In this document: positions 1-6,853 of the stretch, piece after piece
Numbering within the stretch: the stretch's first letter is position 1
How the letters are laid out: the number at the start of each line of letters is the position of its first letter
Source: CAZBQG01 sp964493945
Lineage (GTDB): Bacteria; Pseudomonadota; Alphaproteobacteria; Rhodospirillales; UBA2165
Length of the DNA stretch: 9,992 nucleotides
NCBI GenBank assembly: GCA_964493945.1
Contig: CAZBQG010000162.1
Coordinates: 1-9,992, forward strand
Direction: 5' to 3'
The notes under the pieces: model-generated
The model's database searches: none
Seen by the model: the letters and a program-made list of their open reading frames with translations, nothing else
What the model was told of the DNA's origin: nothing
Position numbers and translations under genes: made by a program

Positions 1-415
1 GCCCCGCGTTCCGCGAGCCACTCGCGAAGGGCGTTGGAGTCATAAGCCCGATCCGCCAACAGAATGTTTCCCACTCTTATCGTCCCGAACATGTCCTCGG
101 CGCTGCGCCCGTCATGGGCTTGGCCTTCGGTGAGCTTCAGGGCGACGGGCAGGCCCATGGCATCGACGAGGGCGTGGATCTTCGTCGTCAAACCGCCTCG
201 TGAACGACCCATGCAACGGGATCGGGTTTGTTTTTTTACCGTTCGCGGCATGCTGATGGACCCGGATCGAAGAGGAATCGATCATCTGGATATCGCCATC
301 GTAAGCCTTTGATACAGCTTCCAAAAGATGGTCCCATACCCCCGCCTTACGCCATCGGTTGAAGCGGTTCACGCAGGTCGTGTGAGGACCGTACCGCGAC
401 GGAATGTCCCAGGAA
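1..415 (-). pseudogene. IS5-family (IS427-like) transposase remnant, 5'-truncated and frame-shifted, running off the window
   Basis: This is a DDE transposase fragment read leftward. The upstream part (about 411 to 238) reads through RYGPHTTCVNRFNRWRKAG and DIQMIDSSSIRVHQHA, which hold the first catalytic Asp. After a run of seven A the homology continues in another frame: CMGRSRGGLTTKIHALVDA, then LLADRAYDSNALREWLAERG with the second catalytic Asp, up to base 1. The third catalytic residue (Glu) lies outside the window. The roughly 40 N-terminal residues normal for the family and the terminal inverted repeat are absent. Recognisable homology starts at about 411, only about 30 bases from the stop of the methyltransferase, and the only upstream start in that frame is a TTG overlapping that stop. 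I therefore see a remnant rather than a working element. The frame change could be a natural slippage site, since IS427 relatives often encode the enzyme in two frames, or it could be decay. Confidence 0.85.
231..237 (-). other. A7 run at the transposase frame change (possible slippage site)
   Basis: On the minus strand GGT is followed by seven A and then CAAACC. The upstream transposase frame reads N-G-K-K-T-N and soon loses homology. Skipping one base (or transcribing six A) gives N-G-K-K-Q-T-R-S-R-C-M-G-R-S-R-G-G-L, which restores the family sequence. A homopolymer of this kind is a typical place for polymerase slippage or a programmed frameshift in IS427-like elements. In an already truncated copy it may have no function. 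Confidence 0.55.
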
Positions 416-443
416 GGGCAAAGATTCGAAATCAGCTTTGCGC

Positions 444-1088
444 TCAAGTCTTCTTGCGGACCAGGGTCATGCCGTCGCAGATGGGCAGCATGGCTGAGGC
501 AACCCGCTCGTCATTGCCGATTTTTTCGTTCAGCGCGCGGATGGCGCGGGTCGATTTCTGATCACTGTCGCCGTCCAGCACCTGACCGGACCAAAAGACA
601 TTATCAAGGACGATCAGACCGCCCGTGCGGGCCAGATGCAGGCTTTGTTCGTAATAAAGATCGTAATCTTTTTTGTTGGCATCGATGAAAATAAGATCGA
701 AGTTTCCTTTATCCTCCGCCCCGGTCAGCTCTTCCAGGGTTTGGGCGGCGGGCGCCAGGCGCAGCTCTATTTTCCCGGCCAGGCCCGCTTCCTCCCAATA
801 ACGCCTGGCGATATCCGTGCTGGATTCCATCAGGTCACAGGTGAGGATGGTCCCGCCCGGAGGAAGGGCACGGGCCATATGCAGCGTACCGTATCCGGTG
901 AAGGTGCCCAATTCCAGAACGCGGCGGGCTTGTATCAATTCCACCAGAAAGCCCAGAAACTGACCTTGTTCAGGCGTAATCCGCCAGCCGCCATGGGACA
1001 GGGCGTCGGTTTCGCCCCGCAGCCGGCGGAGGATTTCATCTTCGCTGCCTGAAACTTGGCGGCAATATTCAATTAATTCGGATATCAC
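444..1088 (-). CDS. SAM-dependent O-methyltransferase (caffeoyl-CoA/catechol OMT-like)
   Basis: This is a complete 214-residue cytosolic class I methyltransferase of the Methyltransf_3 type, which transfers a methyl group from SAM to a hydroxyl, classically of a catechol or caffeoyl-CoA. The SAM-binding loop is LELGTFTGYG (residues about 58-67), followed by an acidic strand end CDLMES (84-89). The probable divalent-metal and catalytic residues are D136 in FIDANKKDYD and D162-N163 in IVLDNVFWSGQVLD. The C-terminus LPICDGMTLVRKK is typical, so the gene is whole, and its length is normal for bacterial members. The start is GTG at 1086-1088, supported by an AGGAG six bases upstream. It is transcribed divergently from the ThDP enzyme across 76 bp, so the two could share control. 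The true acceptor is unknown; a phenolic intermediate of the neighbouring pathway is possible but unproven. Confidence 0.9.
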   Translation of the reverse strand: MISELIEYCRQVSGSEDEILRRLRGETDALSHGGWRITPEQGQFLGFLVELIQARRVLELGTFTGYGTLHMARALPPGGTILTCDLMESSTDIARRYWEEAGLAGKIELRLAPAAQTLEELTGAEDKGNFDLIFIDANKKDYDLYYEQSLHLARTGGLIVLDNVFWSGQVLDGDSDQKSTRAIRALNEKIGNDERVASAMLPICDGMTLVRKKT

Positions 1089-1164
1089 GAACGGCTCCTA
1101 CTTGGCACGGCATCGCCGCCGGGTTAGGTTGCGCCAAATCGAAAACCAGCGGAGACAAGGGAAA
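1089..1164. promoter_or_regulatory. 76-bp divergent intergenic region (methyltransferase / ThDP enzyme)
   Basis: Promoters for both flanking genes should lie here or slightly inside them. I see no convincing -35/-10 pair. A loose dyad (TTGGC at 1102 and GCCAA near 1134) is too short to call an operator. A GGAG and an AAGGGA precede the ATG at 1165. Confidence 0.4.
1095..1099 (-). promoter_or_regulatory. Ribosome binding site fixing the GTG start of the methyltransferase
   Basis: AGGAG on the minus strand lies six bases before the GTG at 1088. No in-frame ATG nearby has a comparable site, and the protein begins at the usual position for the family. Confidence 0.65.
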
Positions 1165-2898
1165 ATGCAGGATAAACCATCAAGAAGCAATGTAACCATT
1201 TGGGGCAGCGACGTAGTGGCCAAGGCGCTGCGCGAACAGGACTTTCCCTATATCTGTCTCAATCCGGGCGCCAGTTACCGGGGGCTCCATGACAGCATCG
1301 TTAATTATCTGGGCAACGAAAATCCCCATATGCTGCTTTGCCTGCATGAAGAACATGCCGTCGCCATGGCTCAGGGTTTCGCCAAGGTAACCGGCGAGCC
1401 GATTTGCGCCGCCGTTCATTCCAATGTGGGCCTGTTGCATGCGACCATGGCCATATTCAACGCCTGGTGCGACAGATCACCTGTTGTCGTATTGGGCGCG
1501 ACGGGGCCGGTGGATGCGGAAAACAGGCGCCACTGGATCGATTGGATTCATACTTCCGCCGATCAGGGCGCCTTAGTCCGCGATTACACGAAATGGGACG
1601 ATCAGCCGGGATCACCGGCGGCGGCCGCCGAATCCGTGCGCCGCGCGACCATGATGGCGCGCACCGATCCTTGCGGGCCGGTTTATATCAATCTTGATGT
1701 GGGTGTTCAGCTGGCCGAATTGGACGAATGGCCTCCGGCTCATGATTTGAGCCGCTACCAGCGGCCTCAGCCCGCCCAACCGGCACCCGCCGATCTGCAA
1801 AAGGCCGCGGAAATTTTGCAAGGGGCCAAATCGCCGGTTATCTTCTCAGGCCGCGTTTCGCGCTCCGAGGAAGGTTGGGCCCAACGCATCCAATTGGCCG
1901 AGGCGCTGGGTGCCCGGGTTTACACATCTGGCGGGGATTCCGGATCTTTCCCCTCGGCCCACCCCCAGCATGGCGGGCGGTTCGGCTTCAATATCCGGAG
2001 CCCCGAAGCTCTGGATGAGCTGCGCCAGGCCGACGCCATCCTCAATCTTGACTGGGTTGATTTGGGCGGAACCTTGGCCCAGATCTGGCCGGCCGGCGAC
2101 GACAATCTGCCGCCCGTGGTCAATGTTTCGGTGGATTTCCAAGTCCATCGCGGCTGGAATATGGATTACCAAAGGCTGACGCCTGCCGATCTGCGCATCG
2201 CCAGCACACCCGATGCCTTCGTTTCCGCCTTCCTGGAGGTGATTGGGACAGAAAAGAAAACACCTGCAATTACAACGCCCCCGCCGGCACCACCTTCCAT
2301 CGATGATGCCGCGGCTTCGGGCGCCATAAGCATGGAGGATATGGCGGCGGTCTATCTGGACGTCACCAAGGATATGAAAATCCTCCTTGCCGGCAATCCC
2401 ATCATGTGGCCCAACGAGGCTTTGGTCTGTGACCACCCCCTGGATCAGGTGGGCGGCACGGGTGGCGGTGGCCTGGGCGGCGGGCCCGGCGTGGCGGTAG
2501 GTTGTGCCTTGGCCGTCAAACATACGGGCAATGACCGGACTTGTGTCGCCATTTTGGGCGACGGGGATTACCTGATGGGCGTCAATGCCCTGTGGACCGC
2601 ATCTTCCAATGATATTCCCATCCTGATCATTGCCGCCAACAACCATTCATACTTTAACGATGTGTTGCATCAGGAACGGGTAGCCATCGCGCGGGGCCGG
2701 CCGGTGGAGAACCGCGAAATCGGTATGGATATCGACGGGCCTCCGCCTGATTTGTCCGGCATGGCCATTTCTCAAGGCTTCGAGGGCGCGGGCCCCGTTA
2801 CCGATATTGCCAATCTTCGGGGCGCCATCGAGAAGGGGCTTGATCACGTGCAAAAGGGCGGCTGCTACATGCTGGATGTGATCGTTACGATGGACTAG
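1165..2898 (+). CDS. Thiamine-diphosphate-dependent enzyme, benzoylformate decarboxylase / acetolactate synthase-like
   Basis: This is a 577-residue three-domain ThDP enzyme of the family that cleaves or joins C-C bonds next to a keto group (2-oxo-acid decarboxylases, carboligases, acetohydroxyacid synthases). The Pyr domain has the cofactor-activating Glu (E62 in LCLHEEHAVAMAQGFA). It also has AVHSNVGLLHATMAIFNAW, whose H85 aligns with the active-site His of benzoylformate decarboxylase (LHSAAGTGNAMGALSNAW). The PP domain has the GDG...NN motif: GDG at 465-467 and NN at 492-493, binding Mg-diphosphate. The middle domain is present. A Pro/Ala-rich linker lies near residues 370-380. I start it at the ATG at 1165, preceded by AAGGGA, because the frame's extension to a TTG at 1102 adds only basic, non-homologous residues. 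Its stop TAG overlaps the next gene's GTG start by one base. Its neighbours are a TSUP exporter and, divergently, an O-methyltransferase. The substrate cannot be read from sequence: an aromatic 2-oxo acid is suggested by the His, and acetolactate synthase activity looks less likely. Confidence 0.85.
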   Translation: MQDKPSRSNVTIWGSDVVAKALREQDFPYICLNPGASYRGLHDSIVNYLGNENPHMLLCLHEEHAVAMAQGFAKVTGEPICAAVHSNVGLLHATMAIFNAWCDRSPVVVLGATGPVDAENRRHWIDWIHTSADQGALVRDYTKWDDQPGSPAAAAESVRRATMMARTDPCGPVYINLDVGVQLAELDEWPPAHDLSRYQRPQPAQPAPADLQKAAEILQGAKSPVIFSGRVSRSEEGWAQRIQLAEALGARVYTSGGDSGSFPSAHPQHGGRFGFNIRSPEALDELRQADAILNLDWVDLGGTLAQIWPAGDDNLPPVVNVSVDFQVHRGWNMDYQRLTPADLRIASTPDAFVSAFLEVIGTEKKTPAITTPPPAPPSIDDAAASGAISMEDMAAVYLDVTKDMKILLAGNPIMWPNEALVCDHPLDQVGGTGGGGLGGGPGVAVGCALAVKHTGNDRTCVAILGDGDYLMGVNALWTASSNDIPILIIAANNHSYFNDVLHQERVAIARGRPVENREIGMDIDGPPPDLSGMAISQGFEGAGPVTDIANLRGAIEKGLDHVQKGGCYMLDVIVTMD

Positions 2899-3629
2899 TG
2901 GATCAAATCTTTGACCTGAGTTTTCTCCTGGCCGCCCTGGCGGTGGTTGTCGGCGCCATCGTGCGTGGCTATACGGGATTTGGCTCGGGGCTGGTCATGG
3001 CGCCCTTCCTGGCAATTTTGTGGGGGCCGGTGCCGACGGTCGCCACGATCGCCTGTCTGGGCACCTTATCGTTTTTCCAGATGGCCCGTCCCGCCCTGCC
3101 CCTGACTTCTTGGCCTGACGTGATGCCCCTTATGGTGGCCGCCGTGGTGATCACCCCCATCGGCACCTATTCCCTGGTTTCCCTGGACCCCATGATTGTC
3201 AAGCGGATCATCGCCGGCACCGTGCTTGTTGTCGCATTGATCAGCCTCAGGGGCTGGACTTATTCGGGGCCGAAGGGTGTGGTGCCGGGCTTAGTCGCGG
3301 GCACCATCGCCGCATTGATCAATGGTGTGGCGGCGGTGGGCGGGCCGCCAATCGTGCTTTATCTCATGAGTCTGCCGGGCAAGGCCGAGACCCACCGGGC
3401 CAACACGGTCATGGCCATGGGCGTGGTCAGCGGCGTGATCGTTTTTTACATGTGGCTGGCCGGTGCCTTCGACGGGGCCGCCTGGCTGCGCATTGCCTTT
3501 CTGGTGCCGGTCAACTTTGTGGGTATCTGGGTCGGTGCGCGGCTGTTCCGGCTGCTGCCGGGCAATGCCTTCCGGGTGATCGTTCTTTGGGTGCTGGTGG
3601 CGGTGAGCATCTCCATTCTGGTGTTGTGA
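2898..3629 (+). CDS. TSUP-family membrane exporter (TauE/SafE-like)
   Basis: This is a 243-residue, very hydrophobic inner-membrane protein with about eight predicted spans and the internal two-fold repeat of the TauE/SafE family. The first half has VGAIVRGYTGFGSGLVMAP (about 18-36). The second half has the counterpart GTIAALINGVAAVGGPPIVL (about 135-154), with the GGPP signature. Family members move anions such as sulfite, sulfoacetate or other organic acids, mostly outward. The start is GTG at 2898, sharing a base with the upstream stop (TAGTG), so translation is probably coupled to the ThDP enzyme and the two likely serve one pathway. It ends just before a hairpin terminator. The exported ion is unknown; sulfite is only one candidate. 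Confidence 0.87.
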   Translation: MDQIFDLSFLLAALAVVVGAIVRGYTGFGSGLVMAPFLAILWGPVPTVATIACLGTLSFFQMARPALPLTSWPDVMPLMVAAVVITPIGTYSLVSLDPMIVKRIIAGTVLVVALISLRGWTYSGPKGVVPGLVAGTIAALINGVAAVGGPPIVLYLMSLPGKAETHRANTVMAMGVVSGVIVFYMWLAGAFDGAAWLRIAFLVPVNFVGIWVGARLFRLLPGNAFRVIVLWVLVAVSISILVL

Positions 3630-3630
3630 G

Positions 3631-3660
3631 CAAAAAAAGACGGGCCGAAGCCCGCCTTTT
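3631..3660. terminator. Bidirectional intrinsic terminator between convergent operons
   Basis: On the minus strand this reads GGCGGGC, loop TTCG, GCCCGTC, then seven T: a seven-pair stem (one G-U) closed by a stable UUCG-type loop with a long U tract. That makes a strong terminator for dctP. On the plus strand the five-pair core CGGGC-CGAA-GCCCG is followed by TTTT, giving a weaker terminator for the TSUP gene. It sits two bases after the TSUP stop and about 20 bases after the dctP stop. Confidence 0.85.
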
Positions 3661-3680
3661 GTTCGCTCGAGTGCCAGCCC

Positions 3681-4814
3681 TCAATATTTAACTTTGCTGT
3701 AGATATTGTCCCACAGCGCCTCGGCCAGTTTGTCCTTATCGCCCCTGACCTGCTTGGATATCTTGGCCCATTTTTTGAGATTGGCCCGGTGGGCGTTGAC
3801 GATACGGACCGCCGCTTCTTTCTTGATGCCGCGCTTGACGGCGCCCTTGATGATCGCCGGGATTTCCGCCTTGAGGAACTTGCTCCAGGCACTCCGCAAG
3901 GCATCGTCGCCGGCCCATTTCTTGATCTTCTTTTTCTTGATGATGGGATTGAGCGTCTTGGCCGGATGGGTATAGCCGTTGATGATCGTGCTCGAGGCCG
4001 ATGCGTTCGCTATCGCACGCAGGAAAATGCCCTTGTTTTCGCGGCTCAGCCCCTTCCAGAATTTCAAGTTGAAGGTAAAGATGCCAAGCCCGTGGTAAAG
4101 GCCCTGCGGGTGGGTAACCACATGCTTGACCGCGTCCTTCAGGCTCATGGCCAGCAGCCAGCCGGGAATGGCGATTGCGCAATCCACCTGTCCACGCTGC
4201 ATTCCGGTGACGATCTGGGGTGGCGGCATGCCGCCAACGGCAACCGCCCCCATGGCCTTGACCCAGCGTCCCGAAGCGGAACCCGCGACGCGCACTTTTC
4301 TACCCTTGAGGTCGGAGAATTTTTTTACTTCCTTGGTGCATTGCAGCCAATAGGACTGAGAGCCGTAACCGCCAAAATTGATGCTTTTCATCTTGGCGCT
4401 GTCGGCGACGCATTCGGGGCAATTGAGGACCAGGGTTTCGTTGCCGGCGCCGGCCGCCTGGATCGGGTCGGTGGCGAAGGACAGAAGATCGGGTACCAGA
4501 TTATGGTGGGGCAGGGAGCTGACCACGAAAGCCGGAACCACGAAGCCACCGGCTACCACACCGTCACGGATACCGGGCAGGGTGTCGCGCGCGCCCAGCA
4601 GGGAGCCGCCGGTGAAATTCTTGATGGTGATGGCGCCCTTGGTCTTTTGCTTGACCTCCTTGATGAAGGCCTTCATGGCGAAGCGGTTGACCTCTGATTT
4701 GGGCGGCGTGAAGGATGCGTATTTATATTCCTTTGCTCCGGCCGGGCTCGCGCAGATGGCCGAAATAAGAAACGCGGCCGCTAGAAAAACGAACGGTGCT
4801 CTCGGATATTTCAT
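3681..4814 (-). CDS. dctP: TRAP transporter substrate-binding protein (DctP family)
   Basis: This is a 377-residue periplasmic solute receptor that delivers an organic acid to the DctQM membrane complex. Residues 1-27 are a Sec signal peptide (basic MKYPR, hydrophobic core, cleavage probably after SPAGA). Mature features include DLKGRKVRVAGSASGRWVKAMGA (about 169-190); R175 stands where TRAP receptors carry the Arg that clamps a substrate carboxylate. GMQRGQVDCAIA (204-215) is the typical segment after it. A CxxC pair (C132-C135 in NCPEC) plus C159 and C212 may form disulfides; I recall such cysteines from one alphaproteobacterial subgroup. The C-terminal third is unusually lysine-rich (KKKKIKKWAG near 293-302). 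The start ATG has a near-perfect AAGGAGG five bases upstream. It is the last gene of the dctQMP operon, 58 bp after dctM, before a strong terminator. The ligand is unknown. Confidence 0.9.
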   Translation of the reverse strand: MKYPRAPFVFLAAAFLISAICASPAGAKEYKYASFTPPKSEVNRFAMKAFIKEVKQKTKGAITIKNFTGGSLLGARDTLPGIRDGVVAGGFVVPAFVVSSLPHHNLVPDLLSFATDPIQAAGAGNETLVLNCPECVADSAKMKSINFGGYGSQSYWLQCTKEVKKFSDLKGRKVRVAGSASGRWVKAMGAVAVGGMPPPQIVTGMQRGQVDCAIAIPGWLLAMSLKDAVKHVVTHPQGLYHGLGIFTFNLKFWKGLSRENKGIFLRAIANASASSTIINGYTHPAKTLNPIIKKKKIKKWAGDDALRSAWSKFLKAEIPAIIKGAVKRGIKKEAAVRIVNAHRANLKKWAKISKQVRGDKDKLAEALWDNIYSKVKY

Positions 4815-4819
4815 TGTCT

Positions 4820-4826
4820 CCTCCTT
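4820..4826 (-). promoter_or_regulatory. Strong Shine-Dalgarno of dctP
   Basis: AAGGAGG, five bases before the ATG at 4814, is the strongest ribosome site in the TRAP operon. It fits the need for the periplasmic receptor to outnumber the membrane subunits. Confidence 0.7.
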
Positions 4827-4872
4827 GATATGAACTTTCCCGTGTTTGTTATCTATCGTGATTGCCCCCAGC

Positions 4873-6180
4873 CTAATCCATCAGACTGGGCAGGAAAAGG
4901 CTGATCTGGGGGAAGGCGATCAACAGGGACATGACCACAATCTCGGTGACCAGGAACCAGAGCACACCCTTGAAAATAACTTCCAGCGGTACCTCTTTGC
5001 CGACAATGGTCTTCACCGCATAAACGTTAAGGCCGACCGGTGGGGTCATGAGCCCGATTTCCACATATTTGGTGACCAGAATGCCGAACCAGATGAGATC
5101 CAGATCGAGTGCTTCGAACATGGGCAACAGGACCGGCAGGGTCAGCAAAAGCAGGCCCAGGGGATCCAGGAACATGCCCAGCACCACATAGATGAGCGAC
5201 GCACCGATCACCAGGAACAGCGGATCCAGCGACCATTCGGCCATGGCGTCGGCCAGGAAGGTGGGCACCCCGCTGAGCGCCATGAATTTGGTCAGCATGA
5301 TGGCGCCCACGGCGACGAAGAAAATGGTGGTGGTGTTCTCTATCGCTTCCAGGATGCTTTTCTTGAGTACGGGCCAATTCATGCGGCCCTGGGCGGTGGC
5401 GATGACCAGGGCCAGAAAGGCACCGAATGCGCCGGCCTCGGTGGGCGACATGATCCCCGCATAGATGCCTCCCATGACCCCCAGGATCAGTACAGGAAGG
5501 GGCCATATTTCCCTCAACGCGGCCATTTTTTCCTCGCGGCTCTCGGTTTCCTTGTGGGGCGGGGCGAGGCTTGGATTTAGCTTGCAGCGGATGATGATCA
5601 TGCCGGCATAGAGCACGGCGGTGAGAATCCCCGGCAAGATTCCGGCGATAAACAGCTTGGCCACCGATTGTTCGGCGAATACGCCGTAGAGAACCATCAG
5701 GATGCTGGGCGGTATGAGAGAGCCCAGTGTTCCCGCGCAGGCGCAAACCCCGGTGGCAAGCCCGGGATCATATTTGTAGCGCTGCATTTCAGGGATGGCG
5801 ATGCGTCCCATGGCCACCGCCGTGGCCAGTGATGAGCCCGACGCGGCGGCAAACCCCGCACAGGCGAAATTGGTCGCCACGGCCAATCCGCCCGGCAGGA
5901 ATCCCAGCCATAGCCGGGCCGCCAGATAGAGCGCGTTGGTCATGCCCGAGTAATAGGCGATGGTCCCCATGAACAGGAACATGGGGATTGCCGACAGACT
6001 CCAATGGGCCGAGAAATCATAGGGCAGGGTGCCGATCATACCCAAGGCGGCCTTTATGCCGACCACGTTGGCGATGCCCACGAAGGCGACCGAGCCAAGG
6101 GCCAGCCCGATGGGCACGCGCGCCGCGATCAAGGCCAAAATCACGACAATTCCCAGGACTCCGATTGAGATAGATGACAT
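4873..6180 (-). CDS. dctM: TRAP transporter large permease (DctM family)
   Basis: This is a 435-residue polytopic inner-membrane protein, normal length for DctM, which forms the ion-coupled translocation channel of TRAP systems. It is hydrophobic throughout, with about a dozen membrane segments. Family landmarks are AGFAAASGSSLATAVAMGRI (108-127), LGSLIPPSILMVLYG (152-166) and, near the C-terminus, LGMFLDPLGLLLLTLPVLLP and GLMTPPVGLNVYAVK. The ATG at 6180 is preceded by AGGAAG that begins within the dctQ stop region. Only nine bases separate it from dctQ, so the two are co-transcribed and probably translationally linked. It works with DctQ (small subunit) and DctP (receptor). Confidence 0.95.
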   Translation of the reverse strand: MSSISIGVLGIVVILALIAARVPIGLALGSVAFVGIANVVGIKAALGMIGTLPYDFSAHWSLSAIPMFLFMGTIAYYSGMTNALYLAARLWLGFLPGGLAVATNFACAGFAAASGSSLATAVAMGRIAIPEMQRYKYDPGLATGVCACAGTLGSLIPPSILMVLYGVFAEQSVAKLFIAGILPGILTAVLYAGMIIIRCKLNPSLAPPHKETESREEKMAALREIWPLPVLILGVMGGIYAGIMSPTEAGAFGAFLALVIATAQGRMNWPVLKKSILEAIENTTTIFFVAVGAIMLTKFMALSGVPTFLADAMAEWSLDPLFLVIGASLIYVVLGMFLDPLGLLLLTLPVLLPMFEALDLDLIWFGILVTKYVEIGLMTPPVGLNVYAVKTIVGKEVPLEVIFKGVLWFLVTEIVVMSLLIAFPQISLFLPSLMD

Positions 6181-6189
6181 GGCCGCTTC

Positions 6190-6720
6190 CTAGATGCTCG
6201 TTCCGATGGGGCCAGGCGGTGCTTCGCCCGAACTCGCCGATTTTAAATTCCGGAGGGCCTGGTAAATGGCGTAAAGCCCCATGATCGCGAAGCCGACCGT
6301 CACGAACCAGCGGGTCGGCCAAATGACAATGAAGCTCTCAGTCGCTTCCAGGAATTCGTTTTCGGCTGTTTTTTCGATGGCTTCACCGCCCGATGTCCAG
6401 ACGAACAAAACAACGTAAATAAACAGGAAAACGCCGATCACCCCTTCCAGACCGGCGCGCGTCCGCGCCTTTAGATTTTGGGTAAAGATTTCGGCCACAA
6501 TATGCGAGCCGCGGAGTTGCACATAGGAAAGCGGCAAATAGATAAGCCCAACCATGTAATAATGCGAGACGATTTCCAGCGTCCCGTCGATGGGAGAATT
6601 GAGCAGCCATTTGAACAGCACATCGAGCACGATATGAGCCATCATGGCCATCATCAGCAAACCGGCGATGCTGGTCATCACGTTGGTGCACGCGCCCAGA
6701 ATACGGTCAATACCGTTCAT
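6190..6720 (-). CDS. dctQ: TRAP transporter small permease (DctQ family)
   Basis: This is a 176-residue inner-membrane protein with four predicted spans (about 15-35, 52-70, 91-110, 132-155), as expected of DctQ, the scaffold subunit that partners DctM. Conserved features include VLDVLFKWLLNSPIDGTLEI in the first loop and LPLSYVQLRGSHIVAEIF between spans 2 and 3. It is the first gene of the leftward dctQMP operon. The ATG at 6720 has no clear Shine-Dalgarno, so translation may start weakly, or a start slightly downstream cannot be excluded. It is divergent from the OYE-like reductase across 133 bp. Confidence 0.93.
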   Translation of the reverse strand: MNGIDRILGACTNVMTSIAGLLMMAMMAHIVLDVLFKWLLNSPIDGTLEIVSHYYMVGLIYLPLSYVQLRGSHIVAEIFTQNLKARTRAGLEGVIGVFLFIYVVLFVWTSGGEAIEKTAENEFLEATESFIVIWPTRWFVTVGFAIMGLYAIYQALRNLKSASSGEAPPGPIGTSI

Positions 6721-6853
6721 GGTGCCGAATTCGTTTCAATGGAGTTCAATTACTGCCCCCCGTCCCTATTGGTGATTATTAGTCTCTAATGCTAACCTCC
6801 GTCAATGCGCTCCATCAGGCAATTTCAAAGCGGCATAATAGAAAGGTAAAATA
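6721..6853. promoter_or_regulatory. Divergent control region between dctQMP and the reductase genes
   Basis: This 133-bp spacer must hold promoters for both directions. It contains a dyad (6771-6797) and a repeated TTCAAT near 6735-6752. CATAAT at 6834 resembles a -10 box for the plus-strand gene, but no good -35 lies at the right distance. AAAGG eight bases before the ATG at 6854 is the ribosome site of the reductase gene. Confidence 0.55.
6771..6797. promoter_or_regulatory. Candidate operator: 27-bp imperfect dyad
   Basis: The half-site GGT-N4-ATTAG and its mirror CTAAT-N4-ACC are separated by TCT. The inner five bases on each side pair perfectly, as do the outer three. The symmetric centre lies at 6784, in the middle of the divergent region, as expected for a dimeric regulator controlling both operons. 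No regulator gene is in the window, so the protein is unknown. Confidence 0.45.

Noticed and set aside
1102..1138. TTGGC...GCCAA dyad between the divergent methyltransferase and ThDP genes
   Set aside because: Arms of five bases with a long spacer and no extension are expected by chance.
1102..1164. N-terminal extension of the ThDP enzyme from TTG at 1102
   Set aside because: The added residues are Arg-rich and unlike the family; the ATG at 1165 with AAGGGA upstream fits the domain start.
1846..2646. Long minus-strand open frame (266 codons) opposite the ThDP gene
   Set aside because: It lies wholly opposite a gene with clear catalytic motifs; its Gly/Arg/His-rich translation has no recognisable domain, which is usual for antisense frames in GC-rich DNA.
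1165..2898. Calling the ThDP enzyme Xsc (sulfoacetaldehyde acetyltransferase) because a TauE-like gene follows
   Set aside because: The N-terminal and active-site segments do not resemble what I know of Xsc; they are closer to benzoylformate decarboxylase. The neighbourhood alone is not enough.
3789..5580. Two long plus-strand open frames opposite dctP and dctM (302 and 244 codons)
   Set aside because: Composition (Asp/Gly/His/Gln-rich) is that of an antisense shadow, and the TRAP genes on the other strand are unmistakable.
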